Source: an uncultured Aquimarina sp. | Lineage (GTDB): Bacteria; Bacteroidota; Bacteroidia; Flavobacteriales; Flavobacteriaceae | Direction: 5' to 3' | Assembly (NCBI RefSeq): GCF_947496855.1 | Contig: NZ_CANMED010000003.1 | Coordinates: 62,001-126,000 of the forward strand | Length of the DNA: 64,000 bases | Shown: positions 41,426 through 51,661 of the stretch, one piece after another | Position numbering within the stretch: position 1 is the first letter of the stretch | How the letters are laid out: every line of letters begins with the position of its first letter | Notes under the pieces: generated by a model | Database searches by the model: none | Told to the model about the DNA's origin: nothing | Seen by the model: only the letters and a program-made list of their open reading frames with translations | Made by a program: the position numbers and the translations under genes

Positions 41426-41764
41426 TTATTTATAGATACTTTCAATATTCAACTCTTCGGTTATCATTTTCTGCAGAGTTTTCAATTCCTTATTGTAGTT
41501 AATATTTTCTTTTTCTTTCTTTTTTAATTCTGATAAAACGTCAAACGCAAAATTTTCCTCTCCATACTCATTCCAATCTTTTTGGAAACTCCTACTCCTA
41601 TGGTTACCGAATTTGAGTTCCATTTTATGTCTGTTCCATTTTGATTCCATATCAATACTATGGTCAATCAGAATTTTATTATTCTTAATGTTTTTTATTT
41701 GAAAAACTCCCATTGGAATTTTCATTTGTTTGTACTCTTCTTTAAGTTCTTTTTTTGTTTTCAT
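41426..41764 (-). CDS. GIY-YIG-like small protein (copy 1)
   Basis: MGVFQIKNIKNNKILIDHSIDMESKWNRHKMELKFGNHRSRSFQKDWNEYGEENFAFDVLSEL. Confidence 0.7.
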   Translation of the reverse strand: MKTKKELKEEYKQMKIPMGVFQIKNIKNNKILIDHSIDMESKWNRHKMELKFGNHRSRSFQKDWNEYGEENFAFDVLSELKKKEKENINYNKELKTLQKMITEELNIESIYK

Positions 41765-41765
41765 A

Positions 41766-42179
41766 TTACATAAATCCTAATTGTTTCATAACAGTTATTC
41801 TGTCAAAAACTTGAGTATGTCCATTAATTAAATTGTCCTTGAAATGATAAATTGTTAACCCTTTTGTATTTATGGTTTTTCTAGTTGGTGGATATCCGCC
41901 AATCATACCAAGGTTTGTACCAGTTAATATCCAAGTTATAGCAACGTGATTTTCTTCTGGAATTGCAGATGTTATTTCAAAATTCATATCAGGAAATGAA
42001 TTGAATGAAAAATTCAATCGTTCTTCGAATTCAGAATGAGATAAAGTTTTTCCTTCCCAAGGGTCAGTTGTATCAAGATGGATTGTATATTCTGGATGAA
42101 CATATTGTTCAACTTTATCAAAATTCTTTTTATTCCAAATTTCAGTCATAAATTCCCGAAGGAAAGATTCTTTGTTCAT
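41766..42179 (-). CDS. SnoaL-like/ester cyclase family protein (copy 1)
   Basis: WNKKNFDKVEQYVHPEYTIHL...PDMNFEITSAIPEENHVAITWILTGTNLGMIGGYPPTRKTINTKGLTIYHFKD. Confidence 0.8.
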   Translation of the reverse strand: MNKESFLREFMTEIWNKKNFDKVEQYVHPEYTIHLDTTDPWEGKTLSHSEFEERLNFSFNSFPDMNFEITSAIPEENHVAITWILTGTNLGMIGGYPPTRKTINTKGLTIYHFKDNLINGHTQVFDRITVMKQLGFM

Positions 42180-42223
42180 CTTCTTTTTTTTAAGTTGGTG
42201 CTAACGTTTAGGTGTTGTTGCGC

Positions 42224-42688
42224 TTAGCTATTTATTATACGCTCAAATTTTATTTTTCTAATTCCGTGGTCAGTATTCCATTGTTTAACTTCTTTGAAAT
42301 CAAATTTTTTATACAATTCAGTTGCAGGCCTATTTTCCAGTCCAGTCTCGACAACAAAAAGATTTGAATCAAATGTATCAAAAACAAATTCCATCAATTT
42401 TCTCGCAATTCCTTTTCTAAAAAAGGATGGATTAACAACTAAACTATGAATGTCTGTAAATTTACTGTTGTGCTCGACCTCAATTACTCCAGCAAGTTCT
42501 CTATCTTTCAAGTATCCAAAAAACTCTGTGTTACTATTAATGTATTTTTCAAGAGGTCTTTTCAAAGGAGGAAAATCAGTAGCATTTAATAATTCGGCTT
42601 CTATCTTATATGCTAATTGAAAAACTGAACGTATTTTTTTAGAGACCTCAATTTCATTATTCTGGAGCTTTTCAATCATCTTATGCAA
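42224..42688 (-). CDS. GNAT family N-acetyltransferase
   Basis: IHSLVVNPSFFRKGIARKLMEFVFDTF, NRPATELYKKFDFKEV. Confidence 0.85.
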   Translation of the reverse strand: MHKMIEKLQNNEIEVSKKIRSVFQLAYKIEAELLNATDFPPLKRPLEKYINSNTEFFGYLKDRELAGVIEVEHNSKFTDIHSLVVNPSFFRKGIARKLMEFVFDTFDSNLFVVETGLENRPATELYKKFDFKEVKQWNTDHGIRKIKFERIINS

Positions 42689-42847
42689 TGGTTTGTTTAA
42701 TTAAGTACAACATGTATGAAGCAGTATGACAAGATGTTAATAAAATAACATAAATAAAAATATTAAATTTTTTCATAATTGATACTAGTGTTTAACAGGT
42801 AGTCGATTTAGAATTAGTAAACTTTTAAGTGTTAGCACCTGCTTTTC

Positions 42848-43183
42848 TCAGTATGTACTTTCAATATTGAGTTCCTCAATCATCATATTTTCAAGAGTTT
42901 TTAATTCTTTATTATAATTAACATTTTCCTCCTCATTATTCTTTAGTTCGGACAAAACTTCAAAATCAAAATTATTTTCTCCATATTCGTTCCAATCTTT
43001 TTGAAAGGTTCTATTTCTATGATTCCCGAATTTAAGTTCCATTTTATGTCTATTCCATTTTGACTCCATATCAATGCTATTGTCAATTAGAACTTTATTG
43101 CTAACTTTATTTTTTATTTGAAAAACTCCCATTGGAATTTTCATTTGTTTATAATCTTCCTTAAGTTCTTTTTTTGTTTTCAT
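42848..43183 (-). CDS. GIY-YIG-like small protein (copy 2)
   Basis: Close paralog of 41426-41764. Confidence 0.7.
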   Translation of the reverse strand: MKTKKELKEDYKQMKIPMGVFQIKNKVSNKVLIDNSIDMESKWNRHKMELKFGNHRNRTFQKDWNEYGENNFDFEVLSELKNNEEENVNYNKELKTLENMMIEELNIESTY

Positions 43184-43184
43184 T

Positions 43185-43598
43185 TTACATAAATCCTAAT
43201 TGTTTCATAACAGTTAATCTGTCAAAAACTTGAGTGTGTCCATTAATCAAATTGTCTTTGAAATGATAAATAGTCATTCCTTTAGTTTTAATAGCTTTTT
43301 TAGTTGGCGAATATTCTCCAATCATTCCAAGATTTATTCCTGTTAGAATCCAAGTTATTGCAACGTGATTTTCTTCTTGAATTGCAGATGTAATTTTAAA
43401 ATTCATATCAGGAAATGAATTGAATGAAAACTTCAATCGCTCTTTAAATTCGGAATGAGTTAAGGTTTTTCCTTCCCAAGGGTCAGAAGTGTCAAGATGA
43501 ATTGTATATTCTGGATGAACATATTGTTCAACTTTTTCAAAACCCTGTTTATTCCAAATTTTGTCCATAAATTCCCGAAGGAATGATTCTTTATTCAT
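43185..43598 (-). CDS. SnoaL-like/ester cyclase family protein (copy 2)
   Basis: Close paralog of 41766-42179, about 19 differences in 137 aa by eye. Confidence 0.8.
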   Translation of the reverse strand: MNKESFLREFMDKIWNKQGFEKVEQYVHPEYTIHLDTSDPWEGKTLTHSEFKERLKFSFNSFPDMNFKITSAIQEENHVAITWILTGINLGMIGEYSPTKKAIKTKGMTIYHFKDNLINGHTQVFDRLTVMKQLGFM

Positions 43599-43621
43599 TG
43601 TGTTTCGTATTTTTTTTTTAA

Positions 43622-43825
43622 GTTGGTACTAACGGTTTGTGTATAAAACGTAGCGTGTAAAAAGATGCCAACTTTTCGGATTAACACAGAGCTGAATTTT
43701 TATATTTTGTTTTACTTTTTCTATTTTAAAAGCCAAATTCAAAAATTTGGCGGTCTTTGTAAATAAGCACGAACCTTTCGATTAATCAATTACTAGCTAT
43801 GTTTTATACACCTTGTTGCAGCCAG
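43622..43825 (-). repeat. Cassette-boundary-like inverted-repeat element E7 (clearest copy)
   Basis: Outer arms GGTACTAACGGTTTGTGTATAAAACGTAGC and GCTATGTTTTATACACCTTGTTGCAGCC; core GTGTATAAAACRTAGC matches 15/16; internal GCCAAATT-CAAA-AATTTGGC hairpin. Confidence 0.7.
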
Positions 43826-43858
43826 TATTTATTTTAATTCATTGTTATAGTTTAATTT

Positions 43859-45073
43859 CTAATTCAAGAGTAGAGCAACATTCCATAAATCAAAATCACT
43901 ACTATAATATTGAAGTGAATTACCACAGTGAACAATTACAGTTTCTTTATGAGGAATAATATAAATATTCTGTCCAAGATTTCCGTTTGCATAAAAATGG
44001 AAAGTACCGTCTTTATTTGCATGACCCCACCATTGATAATTATAATAAATTCTTTTGTTGCTTCTTCCAAACCATTTTGGGTAAATATCTCGAGGAATTG
44101 ATTTGTTTTCTAAAGTAGACTCCTGAACCCAATTTTTTGATATAATCTGATTACCAAACCAATTTCCTTCATTAAGCATAAGCTGACCAAAACGTGCATA
44201 ATCAATCGCCCGGGCAATCAATCGACTTGGCATATATTCAAAATTTGATTCTTTGCTATCTATGGAAAAAAGCGCATCATATTCCATTATTCTTGACCAC
44301 AATTTCTGCTCCAAATAATTGGATACAGTTACGTTAGTAGCTCTTTCAAGAATCAAACCCAAATAACTTGTATTGTAATTAGAATATTGAAAATCTTTTC
44401 CTGGTTCAGATGAAATTTCTACATTTTCAAGTAGCAACTTTCGAACATTAGGGTGATAATAGCCAACTGCTTCATCATGCCAAGGAGAATGAATATTAGT
44501 GAAGGGTATATGACTGGTATTGTATTTGAGCCCAGAACGCATTTCTAGTAAATGTTTGATAGTTATTTTTTTGAAACTTGAATCTCGCTCTAATAACTCA
44601 GGGATATAATTTGTTATTGGGTCATCTACACTTTTGATTATGCCATCATCAATGGCAGCTCCGATTAAAAATGATATAAACGACTTTGACATAGATTGAG
44701 AATGGAAATAGGAATCTCTACTAAAACCATTAAAATATTTCTCATAAATGATTGTATCTTTTTGTATAACAATTAGTGCCGTAGTTTGAGACTCAATAGC
44801 CCATTCTTCAAAACTATTAAATCCAGTTTTTGTTACTAGTTCGTCAAATAGTGACTCAACATATTTCTCTTTAGGCTGAGAAATAAATGTATTGGTGCTT
44901 TTTGCTCCCTGAATCTCGTGATTTCCAAAGTTCTTATAATCATAAACATCGGCTATATTCATTGTTATAAGTCGATAAACATAGGTAGGTGTATATTGAA
45001 TAGAAAGAAGTACCAAGAGGAATAGAACAAATGAAATTATTGTAAGAATTGTAATTTTTAGTTTTTTTATCAT
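43859..45073 (-). CDS. Serine hydrolase (beta-lactamase family, class C-like)
   Basis: SMSK and YSN motifs, YEKYFNGFSRDSYFHSQSMSKSF. Confidence 0.85.
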   Translation of the reverse strand: MIKKLKITILTIISFVLFLLVLLSIQYTPTYVYRLITMNIADVYDYKNFGNHEIQGAKSTNTFISQPKEKYVESLFDELVTKTGFNSFEEWAIESQTTALIVIQKDTIIYEKYFNGFSRDSYFHSQSMSKSFISFLIGAAIDDGIIKSVDDPITNYIPELLERDSSFKKITIKHLLEMRSGLKYNTSHIPFTNIHSPWHDEAVGYYHPNVRKLLLENVEISSEPGKDFQYSNYNTSYLGLILERATNVTVSNYLEQKLWSRIMEYDALFSIDSKESNFEYMPSRLIARAIDYARFGQLMLNEGNWFGNQIISKNWVQESTLENKSIPRDIYPKWFGRSNKRIYYNYQWWGHANKDGTFHFYANGNLGQNIYIIPHKETVIVHCGNSLQYYSSDFDLWNVALLLN

Positions 45074-45225
45074 TTTTTAATGTTTTTGACTATTTGTAAA
45101 GTGTTTCGGATTACTAATTGGCCATTATCAAATTTCTCTATTTCTGCACTGCTTTGTTTTTTATACTTGGAGACGGCAATGATAAGAGTGTATTTCGTTT
45201 GATCAATATCTGATCCTGAAAATTT

Positions 45226-45540
45226 TTACCTACCGCGTATATTTTTAGTTGTACTGGACAGTTCACTCATATCAAGTAAAATATATCCATTGTTTAAACT
45301 TCCTTTATAAGTTCTATATAATGCATAAGAAATTCTCCATGCATCAGGTAGATTATATTCATATGAGAACCCTGTCCCTTCATTTTTTCTGTATTCATCG
45401 TTTTTGGATGAATTATTCCATACTGGTATGATCTGAGTCTCGAAAATTGAATTATCAATCGTCGTTTTAATTGAGCTCGCGTCAATTTTAGACATATTAC
45501 CCTGTGCTAAAACCATGTCAACACAGAGTAAAAATGTCAT
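45226..45540 (-). CDS. Short hypothetical protein, possibly truncated
   Basis: 104-aa ORF only. Confidence 0.35.
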   Translation of the reverse strand: MTFLLCVDMVLAQGNMSKIDASSIKTTIDNSIFETQIIPVWNNSSKNDEYRKNEGTGFSYEYNLPDAWRISYALYRTYKGSLNNGYILLDMSELSSTTKNIRGR

Positions 45541-45789
45541 TGGGGGAATTAACCAACTTATACTATTTTATTTCATTTTAATTACATTTAATTTTATCTG
45601 TTTGACTAATCATCGTTCAAATAGAATTCATTTTAATTAAACATATTTTTTGTAGTTTCAACTTGAAATATTCCATTTTCAATGAAATCATCAAAAAATT
45701 GTAGACAGCTTGAAACGATATATACTTTATTAAGCGTATCATAAATTGTGTTATTAATTTATTCACTTCCTTTCTTTGTTACAGATGAA

Positions 45790-46776
45790 TTAACAAACTT
45801 TTTCATTTACTGTGATTACAACATTTCCTTTTTTATGTCCTTTATCAACATATCTATGCGCTTCGACAATATGATTAATTGAGAACTTTCTATCAATAAC
45901 TACTCGAAGTAGACCTGCTTCAACAAGTCTTTTCAAGATTATTAATGCTTCAGCTGTTTCTGGTGAATTTTTTCCTACAACCACTTTTCTACTAGCATTT
46001 ATTGAAGTCCATATCATTGACAAACTTTTCATAGGTCTACCAATGTTTAAGTAGTATCCATTTTTATTAAGTGCCTTTATACAAACTTTAAAGGGGCATT
46101 TATCTATAGTTATAAATATAATATCATAATTTTCGAAACTTTTCGTGAAACCGGTTTTTTCGTAATCAATAACTTTATCAGCTCCTAAGGATTTCACCAA
46201 ATCTAAATTAGCTTGGCTACATACTCCTGTTACCTCTGCTCCAAAATATTTGGCAATTTGTACGGCATAGGTTCCTACACTTCCAGAAGCTCCATATATC
46301 AACACTTTTTGCTCTGGTTTTATATTTCCTATTGTTTTGAGATAATGAAATGCCGTCCGAGCACCGATAGGTATGGCCGCAGCTTCTTCATAAGTAGCAT
46401 TATTTGGTTTTAAGGCAATCGGTCCATCTTCAGGTAAACATATGTATTCTGCGTAAGCTCCAAATGTTTGCAGGCTAGCCGCGAATACTTGATCTCCTTC
46501 TTTAAACAACTTAACATCTTTACCGATAGATTCAATTTTACCAGAAAGTTCCATTCCTAAAATAGACTTTCTAGGCTTTCTAAGCCCCACCATTAATCGA
46601 GCAGGAAGCCAGAAAGAGACTGGAATATCAAAACTCCGTACTCTATAATCAGCAGCACTTACCGAAGTTGCATGAACTTTCACAAGTATTTCATTATCCT
46701 TTGGAACAGGTTTTTCTACGTCTTGAATTTGTAGAACTTCTGGTGGCCCGTATTTAGTGCATACTACAGCTTTCAT
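45790..46776 (-). CDS. NAD(P)-dependent alcohol dehydrogenase / quinone oxidoreductase (MDR)
   Basis: [50 protein letters not shown]; start trimmed to ATG at 46776 because the ORF start overlaps the neighbour. Confidence 0.9.
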   Translation of the reverse strand: MKAVVCTKYGPPEVLQIQDVEKPVPKDNEILVKVHATSVSAADYRVRSFDIPVSFWLPARLMVGLRKPRKSILGMELSGKIESIGKDVKLFKEGDQVFAASLQTFGAYAEYICLPEDGPIALKPNNATYEEAAAIPIGARTAFHYLKTIGNIKPEQKVLIYGASGSVGTYAVQIAKYFGAEVTGVCSQANLDLVKSLGADKVIDYEKTGFTKSFENYDIIFITIDKCPFKVCIKALNKNGYYLNIGRPMKSLSMIWTSINASRKVVVGKNSPETAEALIILKRLVEAGLLRVVIDRKFSINHIVEAHRYVDKGHKKGNVVITVNEKVC

Positions 46777-46786
46777 CTTTATTAAA

Positions 46787-47209
46787 TTAGGCATGAGATT
46801 CAGTAATATTAATATTATTATGAGTTGGCAATTTCCAAGCAATTCGGAATATCCATAAAATGGCAGCAGTCTCAATAGCCATATGAAACGCATCATCAAT
46901 ATCTAAAGAAGGTATACCTGTCGCAAATACTGCTAATGTGATTATACCGGCGATTATGTTAGCCCATTTATTTACATTTTCACTTAATATTCTGGAAAGA
47001 AGTATCATCAAAATGGGTATTTCTGCTAAAAACCCACCCAATAACATTAATTCGTCTGTTATTTCGATACCGTTGACAGTTCCAGTCATTATCTCTTCGA
47101 TAAATCCTGATTTGACGAATTGATGTAGGTCTCTAAAAATTATATTGAGCAATACAAAAATCCATAAAGTTGACAGTAGCGTTTGAGGTTCAATTTTATT
47201 ATTTATCAT
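46787..47209 (-). CDS. Hypothetical membrane protein
   Basis: Multiple hydrophobic segments, overlaps 47206 gene by 4 bp. Confidence 0.75.
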   Translation of the reverse strand: MINNKIEPQTLLSTLWIFVLLNIIFRDLHQFVKSGFIEEIMTGTVNGIEITDELMLLGGFLAEIPILMILLSRILSENVNKWANIIAGIITLAVFATGIPSLDIDDAFHMAIETAAILWIFRIAWKLPTHNNINITESHA

Positions 47210-47892
47210 CTAATTAATATTTGTTTTGAAGTTGTTCTAATACCTTCCAATCCATCTTTTAAAAACTTATACACCATAGGGTTAATCAACCAAAGTGGCA
47301 TTCCTTTTGGGTCAAATTGTACACTATTGATTGCTTTACTTGAGTTATTCGTAATTTGTGAAAAACTGCAAGAACCCCTAAAAGTATCAACACGTTTTAG
47401 TTTTTTCGAAGGCTGTATCTGAGATTCTTCCCATGCTTCATTCCATCTTGCCCCAAAACCGCCATCTTCATCGCTGAAAAACAGATACCTGACACTCATT
47501 TCTGTGTTTTTAAAAAAGAACGGTTCATTGTGAATTACATAAGTTAGAATACTATTTTCAGATTCCTCTGAAATTTCATAGGTCGGATACTTTTTATTTT
47601 CAGCATCGTTAGCTAGCTTATCAATATTTTTTTTAAAGGCCTTAAGACAAGCTTCTGAAGATGATTTTACATCTCCTTCAATTTTATACTCTAAGAAATT
47701 TGTTCCTTTTAGTTTTCGTTTATAGATTTTCCAAGTAGGGTTTTGAGATTTATCTACTTTAACTATTTGCCATTCATACTTTTCCCATTCTTTAATACTT
47801 CTATCCCTTACTGATACACAGCTTTGTAGAACAAGAATCACAAATCCAAATAAGAAAATTTGTCTAGTAAGAATTGTAGCTTGTTTATTCAT
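47206..47892 (-). CDS. START/SRPBCC-like lipoprotein
   Basis: Lipobox LQSCVSV; NPTWKIYKRKLKGTNFLEYKIEGDVKSS pattern. Confidence 0.6.
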   Translation of the reverse strand: MNKQATILTRQIFLFGFVILVLQSCVSVRDRSIKEWEKYEWQIVKVDKSQNPTWKIYKRKLKGTNFLEYKIEGDVKSSSEACLKAFKKNIDKLANDAENKKYPTYEISEESENSILTYVIHNEPFFFKNTEMSVRYLFFSDEDGGFGARWNEAWEESQIQPSKKLKRVDTFRGSCSFSQITNNSSKAINSVQFDPKGMPLWLINPMVYKFLKDGLEGIRTTSKQILIR

Positions 47893-48190
47893 TGTAAATG
47901 ATGCTTTAATTGGGGCAAAATTAAACTACAACAAGAGCTTTATCATTAACTTAAGTTACAATCGTCTTGGAGGATGGAAAGTTTCTCTTTGTCTTGATTC
48001 TAATATCATTTTAGAGCATGGAAAATAAATCGCTGGTAGTAACATTTGTCTTATAGAATCGTTTAGTTAATAAATAATACATCAATTTGAAAAATCTATC
48101 TTTGCAACTATAGAATCTTATTTGTAAATTAAGCTAAATCAGAATCATTCTTAAAACATACTTCTGTGTGGATAGTTAAAAAAGTACACT

Positions 48191-48790
48191 ATGGAATTAA
48201 AGGAAAAAGTTAGAGCGATAGTAAGCTGTGCAAACATACTGAACGAAAAGGAAATTGATCTTATCGTCGAAAAAACGATTGTTAAACAATTCAAAAAAGA
48301 TGAAATTTTATTAAGAGAGGGTCAAATTCCAAGCAAGTGTTATATGGTCGTGGAAGGATGTGTAAGAGAGTATTTGATTAAGGACGGAGTAGAAAAATCA
48401 ACAGCTTTCTTTACGGAAGGAGATACTTTTGCACCATTCGCTCATGACGGAAAGGGCTCACCATCTAAACATTTCTGGACCTGTAGTGAAGATTGTGTTT
48501 TAACTGTAAGTAATCAAGCTTTTGAAAAAGAATTAAGAGCAGCACTTCCCAGACTGGATGCTGTTTTTCAACAAATAGCAGTAGAAAAATTGAATAAAGC
48601 GAAAGAAGAATGGAGTATTTTCATATCATCCTCACCAGAAGAAAGATACCTGAATTTACTAGAAACCAGACCAACTCTTTTTAATAGAGTTCCACATCAC
48701 CAAGTTGCAAGCTATCTTGGTATGGAGCCACAATCACTAAGCAGAATTCGTAAAAGAATTTTTGATAATTACTCAAATTCACATAACTAA
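48191..48790 (+). CDS. Crp/Fnr family transcriptional regulator
   Basis: cNMP-binding fold (FKKDEILLREGQIPSKCYMVVEGCVREYLIKDG) and HTH (VASYLGMEPQSLSRIRKRI). Confidence 0.9.
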   Translation: MELKEKVRAIVSCANILNEKEIDLIVEKTIVKQFKKDEILLREGQIPSKCYMVVEGCVREYLIKDGVEKSTAFFTEGDTFAPFAHDGKGSPSKHFWTCSEDCVLTVSNQAFEKELRAALPRLDAVFQQIAVEKLNKAKEEWSIFISSSPEERYLNLLETRPTLFNRVPHHQVASYLGMEPQSLSRIRKRIFDNYSNSHN

Positions 48791-48877
48791 ACTATTTTCA
48801 TTTCATTAATGTTCTGATTAAAGTATTTACAAACAAACTAACAGTATTCATGAATTGTCACTAAACTTAAAATCAGA

Positions 48878-49057
48878 TCAAATACCTATATAAGGTAAAT
48901 TAAGTTTGTAATTTAAACTACTATTGTTAGCTTGAAATTCATAACCAGTACGTAAACCTAATGTCACTTTTTTATCTTTTAATTGTTCAGTATCTGTTTG
49001 TGCTTGTAAAGAAAGCGTACAAATGAGACATGTAAATAGTAAAATAGTTTTTCTCAT
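48878..49057 (-). pseudogene. Short signal-peptide ORF, probably truncated outer-membrane protein
   Basis: MRKTILLFTCLICTLSLQAQTDTEQLKDKKVTLGLRTGYEFQANNSSLNYKLNLPYIGI*. Confidence 0.4.
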
Positions 49058-49101
49058 AATTTATTGATTAATTTAATTTTGATTCAAAAATGGGCAAAGA
49101 C

Positions 49102-50106
49102 TTACTTATTTAAATCAACTACTATTTTACCAACTACGGTACGCTGCTCGAGACTATGAAGAGCTTCTGGTACGTCTTTTAGTGAAATAACTTTTTGTAT
49201 AGAGGGCTTTATCTTTTTATCGGCAATCATTTCTAGTACTGTTTTTATATTTGCTGTAACCTCAACCTTTTGAGTTAAAGCCATAAATTTCTGACTACCA
49301 CGACCAAATCGGCCAAGAAATTTTACTTTAAGCATATTGTAAAAATCACCGCCGACTAATACATATTTACCATCTTTCTTTAAAACCTGTTTGTATCGAC
49401 CTGGACATTCAAAAGATGCAGTATCAAATACCGCATCAAACTCTTTTCCAATTAAGGCTTTGATTGAATCCTTTTTTTGATAGTCAATAATCTCATCTGC
49501 TCCCCAACCTTTTACGGCCTTAATTTTTTTGGTAGAACAGATAGCTGCTACATATGCACCCTGAGCTTTTGCTATCTGAATGCCAAAAGATCCCACACCA
49601 CCTGAAGCACCGTTGACCAGAACTTTATCACCTGGATTGATTGAACAAAGAATCACTCCCATCATTGCAGCTTGGCCAGATATAGGCACTGTACAGGCTT
49701 GTTCAAAAGAAATTTCCTCAGGTTTTTTTACTAAGTATTTTGTATTTACAGTGGTATATTCTGCATAGCCTCCTCCAAAGGATTTTCGAATATCGGCTAC
49801 CACTGCATCACCTACTTGAAAACCCTTAACATTTTGCCCAATGCTTTGAATAGTTCCTGCTATATCCATTCCTAAGATTCTCTTGTTCTTGGAAGGTCTG
49901 AACAATCCAAAAACCAACCGAATAATAAAGTAATTAGCTCGCACAATATATCTATCAGCCGCATTAACTGAGGCACATTCAACTTTCACTAAAACTTCAT
50001 TCTTATTGGGTATAGGGATTTTACAATCTTTTACAAGTTTCACTACTTCTTGAGGGTTGCCATAGTCTCGAAAAATGATAGCACGCATCAATTTTGAATG
50101 TTTCAT
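49102..50106 (-). CDS. NAD(P)-dependent alcohol dehydrogenase (MDR)
   Basis: MRAIIFRDYGNPQEVVKL, VLVNGASGGVGSFGIQIAKAQGAYVAAICS. Confidence 0.9.
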   Translation of the reverse strand: MKHSKLMRAIIFRDYGNPQEVVKLVKDCKIPIPNKNEVLVKVECASVNAADRYIVRANYFIIRLVFGLFRPSKNKRILGMDIAGTIQSIGQNVKGFQVGDAVVADIRKSFGGGYAEYTTVNTKYLVKKPEEISFEQACTVPISGQAAMMGVILCSINPGDKVLVNGASGGVGSFGIQIAKAQGAYVAAICSTKKIKAVKGWGADEIIDYQKKDSIKALIGKEFDAVFDTASFECPGRYKQVLKKDGKYVLVGGDFYNMLKVKFLGRFGRGSQKFMALTQKVEVTANIKTVLEMIADKKIKPSIQKVISLKDVPEALHSLEQRTVVGKIVVDLNK

Positions 50107-50168
50107 ATTCTTTTTGATGCAAACATATTAGCAAATAATGATTCGGTCTTTGCCAGTGGGTTCAATTA

Positions 50169-51014
50169 TCATTCATTGAGGTTCTTTCTGAACTCAGTAG
50201 GAGAACAGCCATATTCATTTTTGAACATTCGAGAAAAACTGGATGGATTAATGAATCCACAATCATAGCATATCTCTTGTATGGAGTTCTGAGAAAAAGC
50301 TAAATTACTACGTGCCTTTTCCAACTTTTTTTGAGTGATATATTTAGCTGGTGTGCTGTCGTACATTTTGTTGAATTTTCTTTTAAAAGAAGTCATACTA
50401 TTGTTTGTCATAGCTGCCAAACGTTGAAGGTTCAATGGTTCATACAAATTAGCATCAATGACTTTCCTAAATGAAAAAGTTTTATTAGAAAATAAACGTC
50501 TTATAATTAAATTGAAGTGCGAAGACTCTTCAGTTTGCAGGAGGAGCAGAATAATTTCTTTTAACTTGACCGCCAAAATTTCCTCGCTTAGTGCAGTTTT
50601 GTGTTCAAAAAATTTGGCAACACTCAAAAAATAGGCTTTTACTAAGGCCGAAGCGTCTTCTTGAAAGCTGTCTTTTTTTAAAGGGCAATCCAATTCCTTC
50701 CAAAATTTTGGCTTTTCGCCATCAAAAACTTTTTGCAGTACGTCTTGATTAAAATGAACAACAATAGTACTTATGTATCCAGTTTCAATTGTGGAGAAAC
50801 TACGTCCAACTGTTTTACCACATAACGAAAGAATAATTGTTCCTTTAGTAGCTGAAAATCCTGATTTTGTTACATCCTGATTATCACCTTCTAAAATATA
50901 GGCAAAACAAGATTCAGAAGGTAAACTTAATTCTTTTTCAATGGGTGTAGATAATTCATACCAAGAGAATAGTGGTTTTTCATACAACGCGATTTGATTA
51001 AGTTTTTGAGTCAT
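50169..51014 (-). CDS. AraC family transcriptional regulator
   Basis: C-terminal AraC HTH: NLQRLAAMTNNSMTSFKRKFNKMYDSTPAKYITQKKLEKAR...CGFINPSSFSRMFKNEYGCSPTEFRK. Confidence 0.93.
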   Translation of the reverse strand: MTQKLNQIALYEKPLFSWYELSTPIEKELSLPSESCFAYILEGDNQDVTKSGFSATKGTIILSLCGKTVGRSFSTIETGYISTIVVHFNQDVLQKVFDGEKPKFWKELDCPLKKDSFQEDASALVKAYFLSVAKFFEHKTALSEEILAVKLKEIILLLLQTEESSHFNLIIRRLFSNKTFSFRKVIDANLYEPLNLQRLAAMTNNSMTSFKRKFNKMYDSTPAKYITQKKLEKARSNLAFSQNSIQEICYDCGFINPSSFSRMFKNEYGCSPTEFRKNLNE

Positions 51015-51119
51015 AAAGTTTACGTCGTGTTCTCTGTGATTTTTTTATTTTCTTTCTGTATTATAATGATATAGGTTAACCTATTTCAGTAAAGTCTTGG
51101 ATTCATCGTTTTAATGTGT

Positions 51120-51256
51120 GGTAACATTCCGTACAAGCATAGTGCGTTTCGTCAGCGAGTAATTTCCGAAGAAAATTCAGAAGTAATAAAAGAGCACTAG
51201 CTTTTGATTAATCATCTAATTTAGCATTATTTTTATACAATCTTGACAATAGTTTT
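51120..51256 (-). repeat. Cassette-boundary-like element E9 (degenerate)
   Basis: Arms CGTACAAGCATAGTGC (51131-51146) and GCATTATTTTTATACA (51225-51240); abuts the stop at 51257. Confidence 0.45.
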
Positions 51257-51649
51257 TTACTTTTCTATTTTAGTCGGATTAGTTTTAAATACATAGGCAA
51301 AAAGTATTGCAAAAACTACATACACTACTGTTAGAAAAATAACAATTTCCAGATTATTTTGGATATTAGAAATAACTTTAACTAATGCAATTGCCCCAAC
51401 TGCAAAATGCATTAAGTTTCCAATGGCAATTGGCTTATTATAAATCCCTCCAATTAACGTTCCTTTTGCCATCCAATTTAAAATTCCAAACCCCAGATAT
51501 AGTGCACTCAATATATTCAAAAAGAGTATTGTAATGGTACTTGATTCTACATTTAGATATTCAATTACTTCATTCGGTAAAAAAGAAAAAAGGATTCCTA
51601 TAATTGCTAAGAATATGGCGCTTGAGGTCATTACTATTTTTGTGATCAT
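51257..51649 (-). CDS. Hypothetical membrane protein
   Basis: 130-aa ORF with about four TM segments. Confidence 0.7.
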   Translation of the reverse strand: MITKIVMTSSAIFLAIIGILFSFLPNEVIEYLNVESSTITILFLNILSALYLGFGILNWMAKGTLIGGIYNKPIAIGNLMHFAVGAIALVKVISNIQNNLEIVIFLTVVYVVFAILFAYVFKTNPTKIEK

Positions 51650-51661
51650 GATCTTTATTTT

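Noticed and set aside
42180-42223. Possible minimal repeat element (GGTGCTAACGTTTAGGTGTTGTTGCGC)
   Set aside because: Shares end motifs and abuts a stop but has no complementary arms; mentioned as support only, not listed as an element.
42700-42847. Possible element upstream of 42848 gene
   Set aside because: Only the right-end motif GTTAGCACCTGC is clear; left arm not convincing.
41426-43183. GIY-YIG proteins as homing endonucleases of an intron/intein
   Set aside because: No interrupted host gene or intron structure nearby.
45294-45485. Overlapping 63-aa minus ORF within 45226-45540
   Set aside because: Out-of-frame overlap with no supporting evidence.
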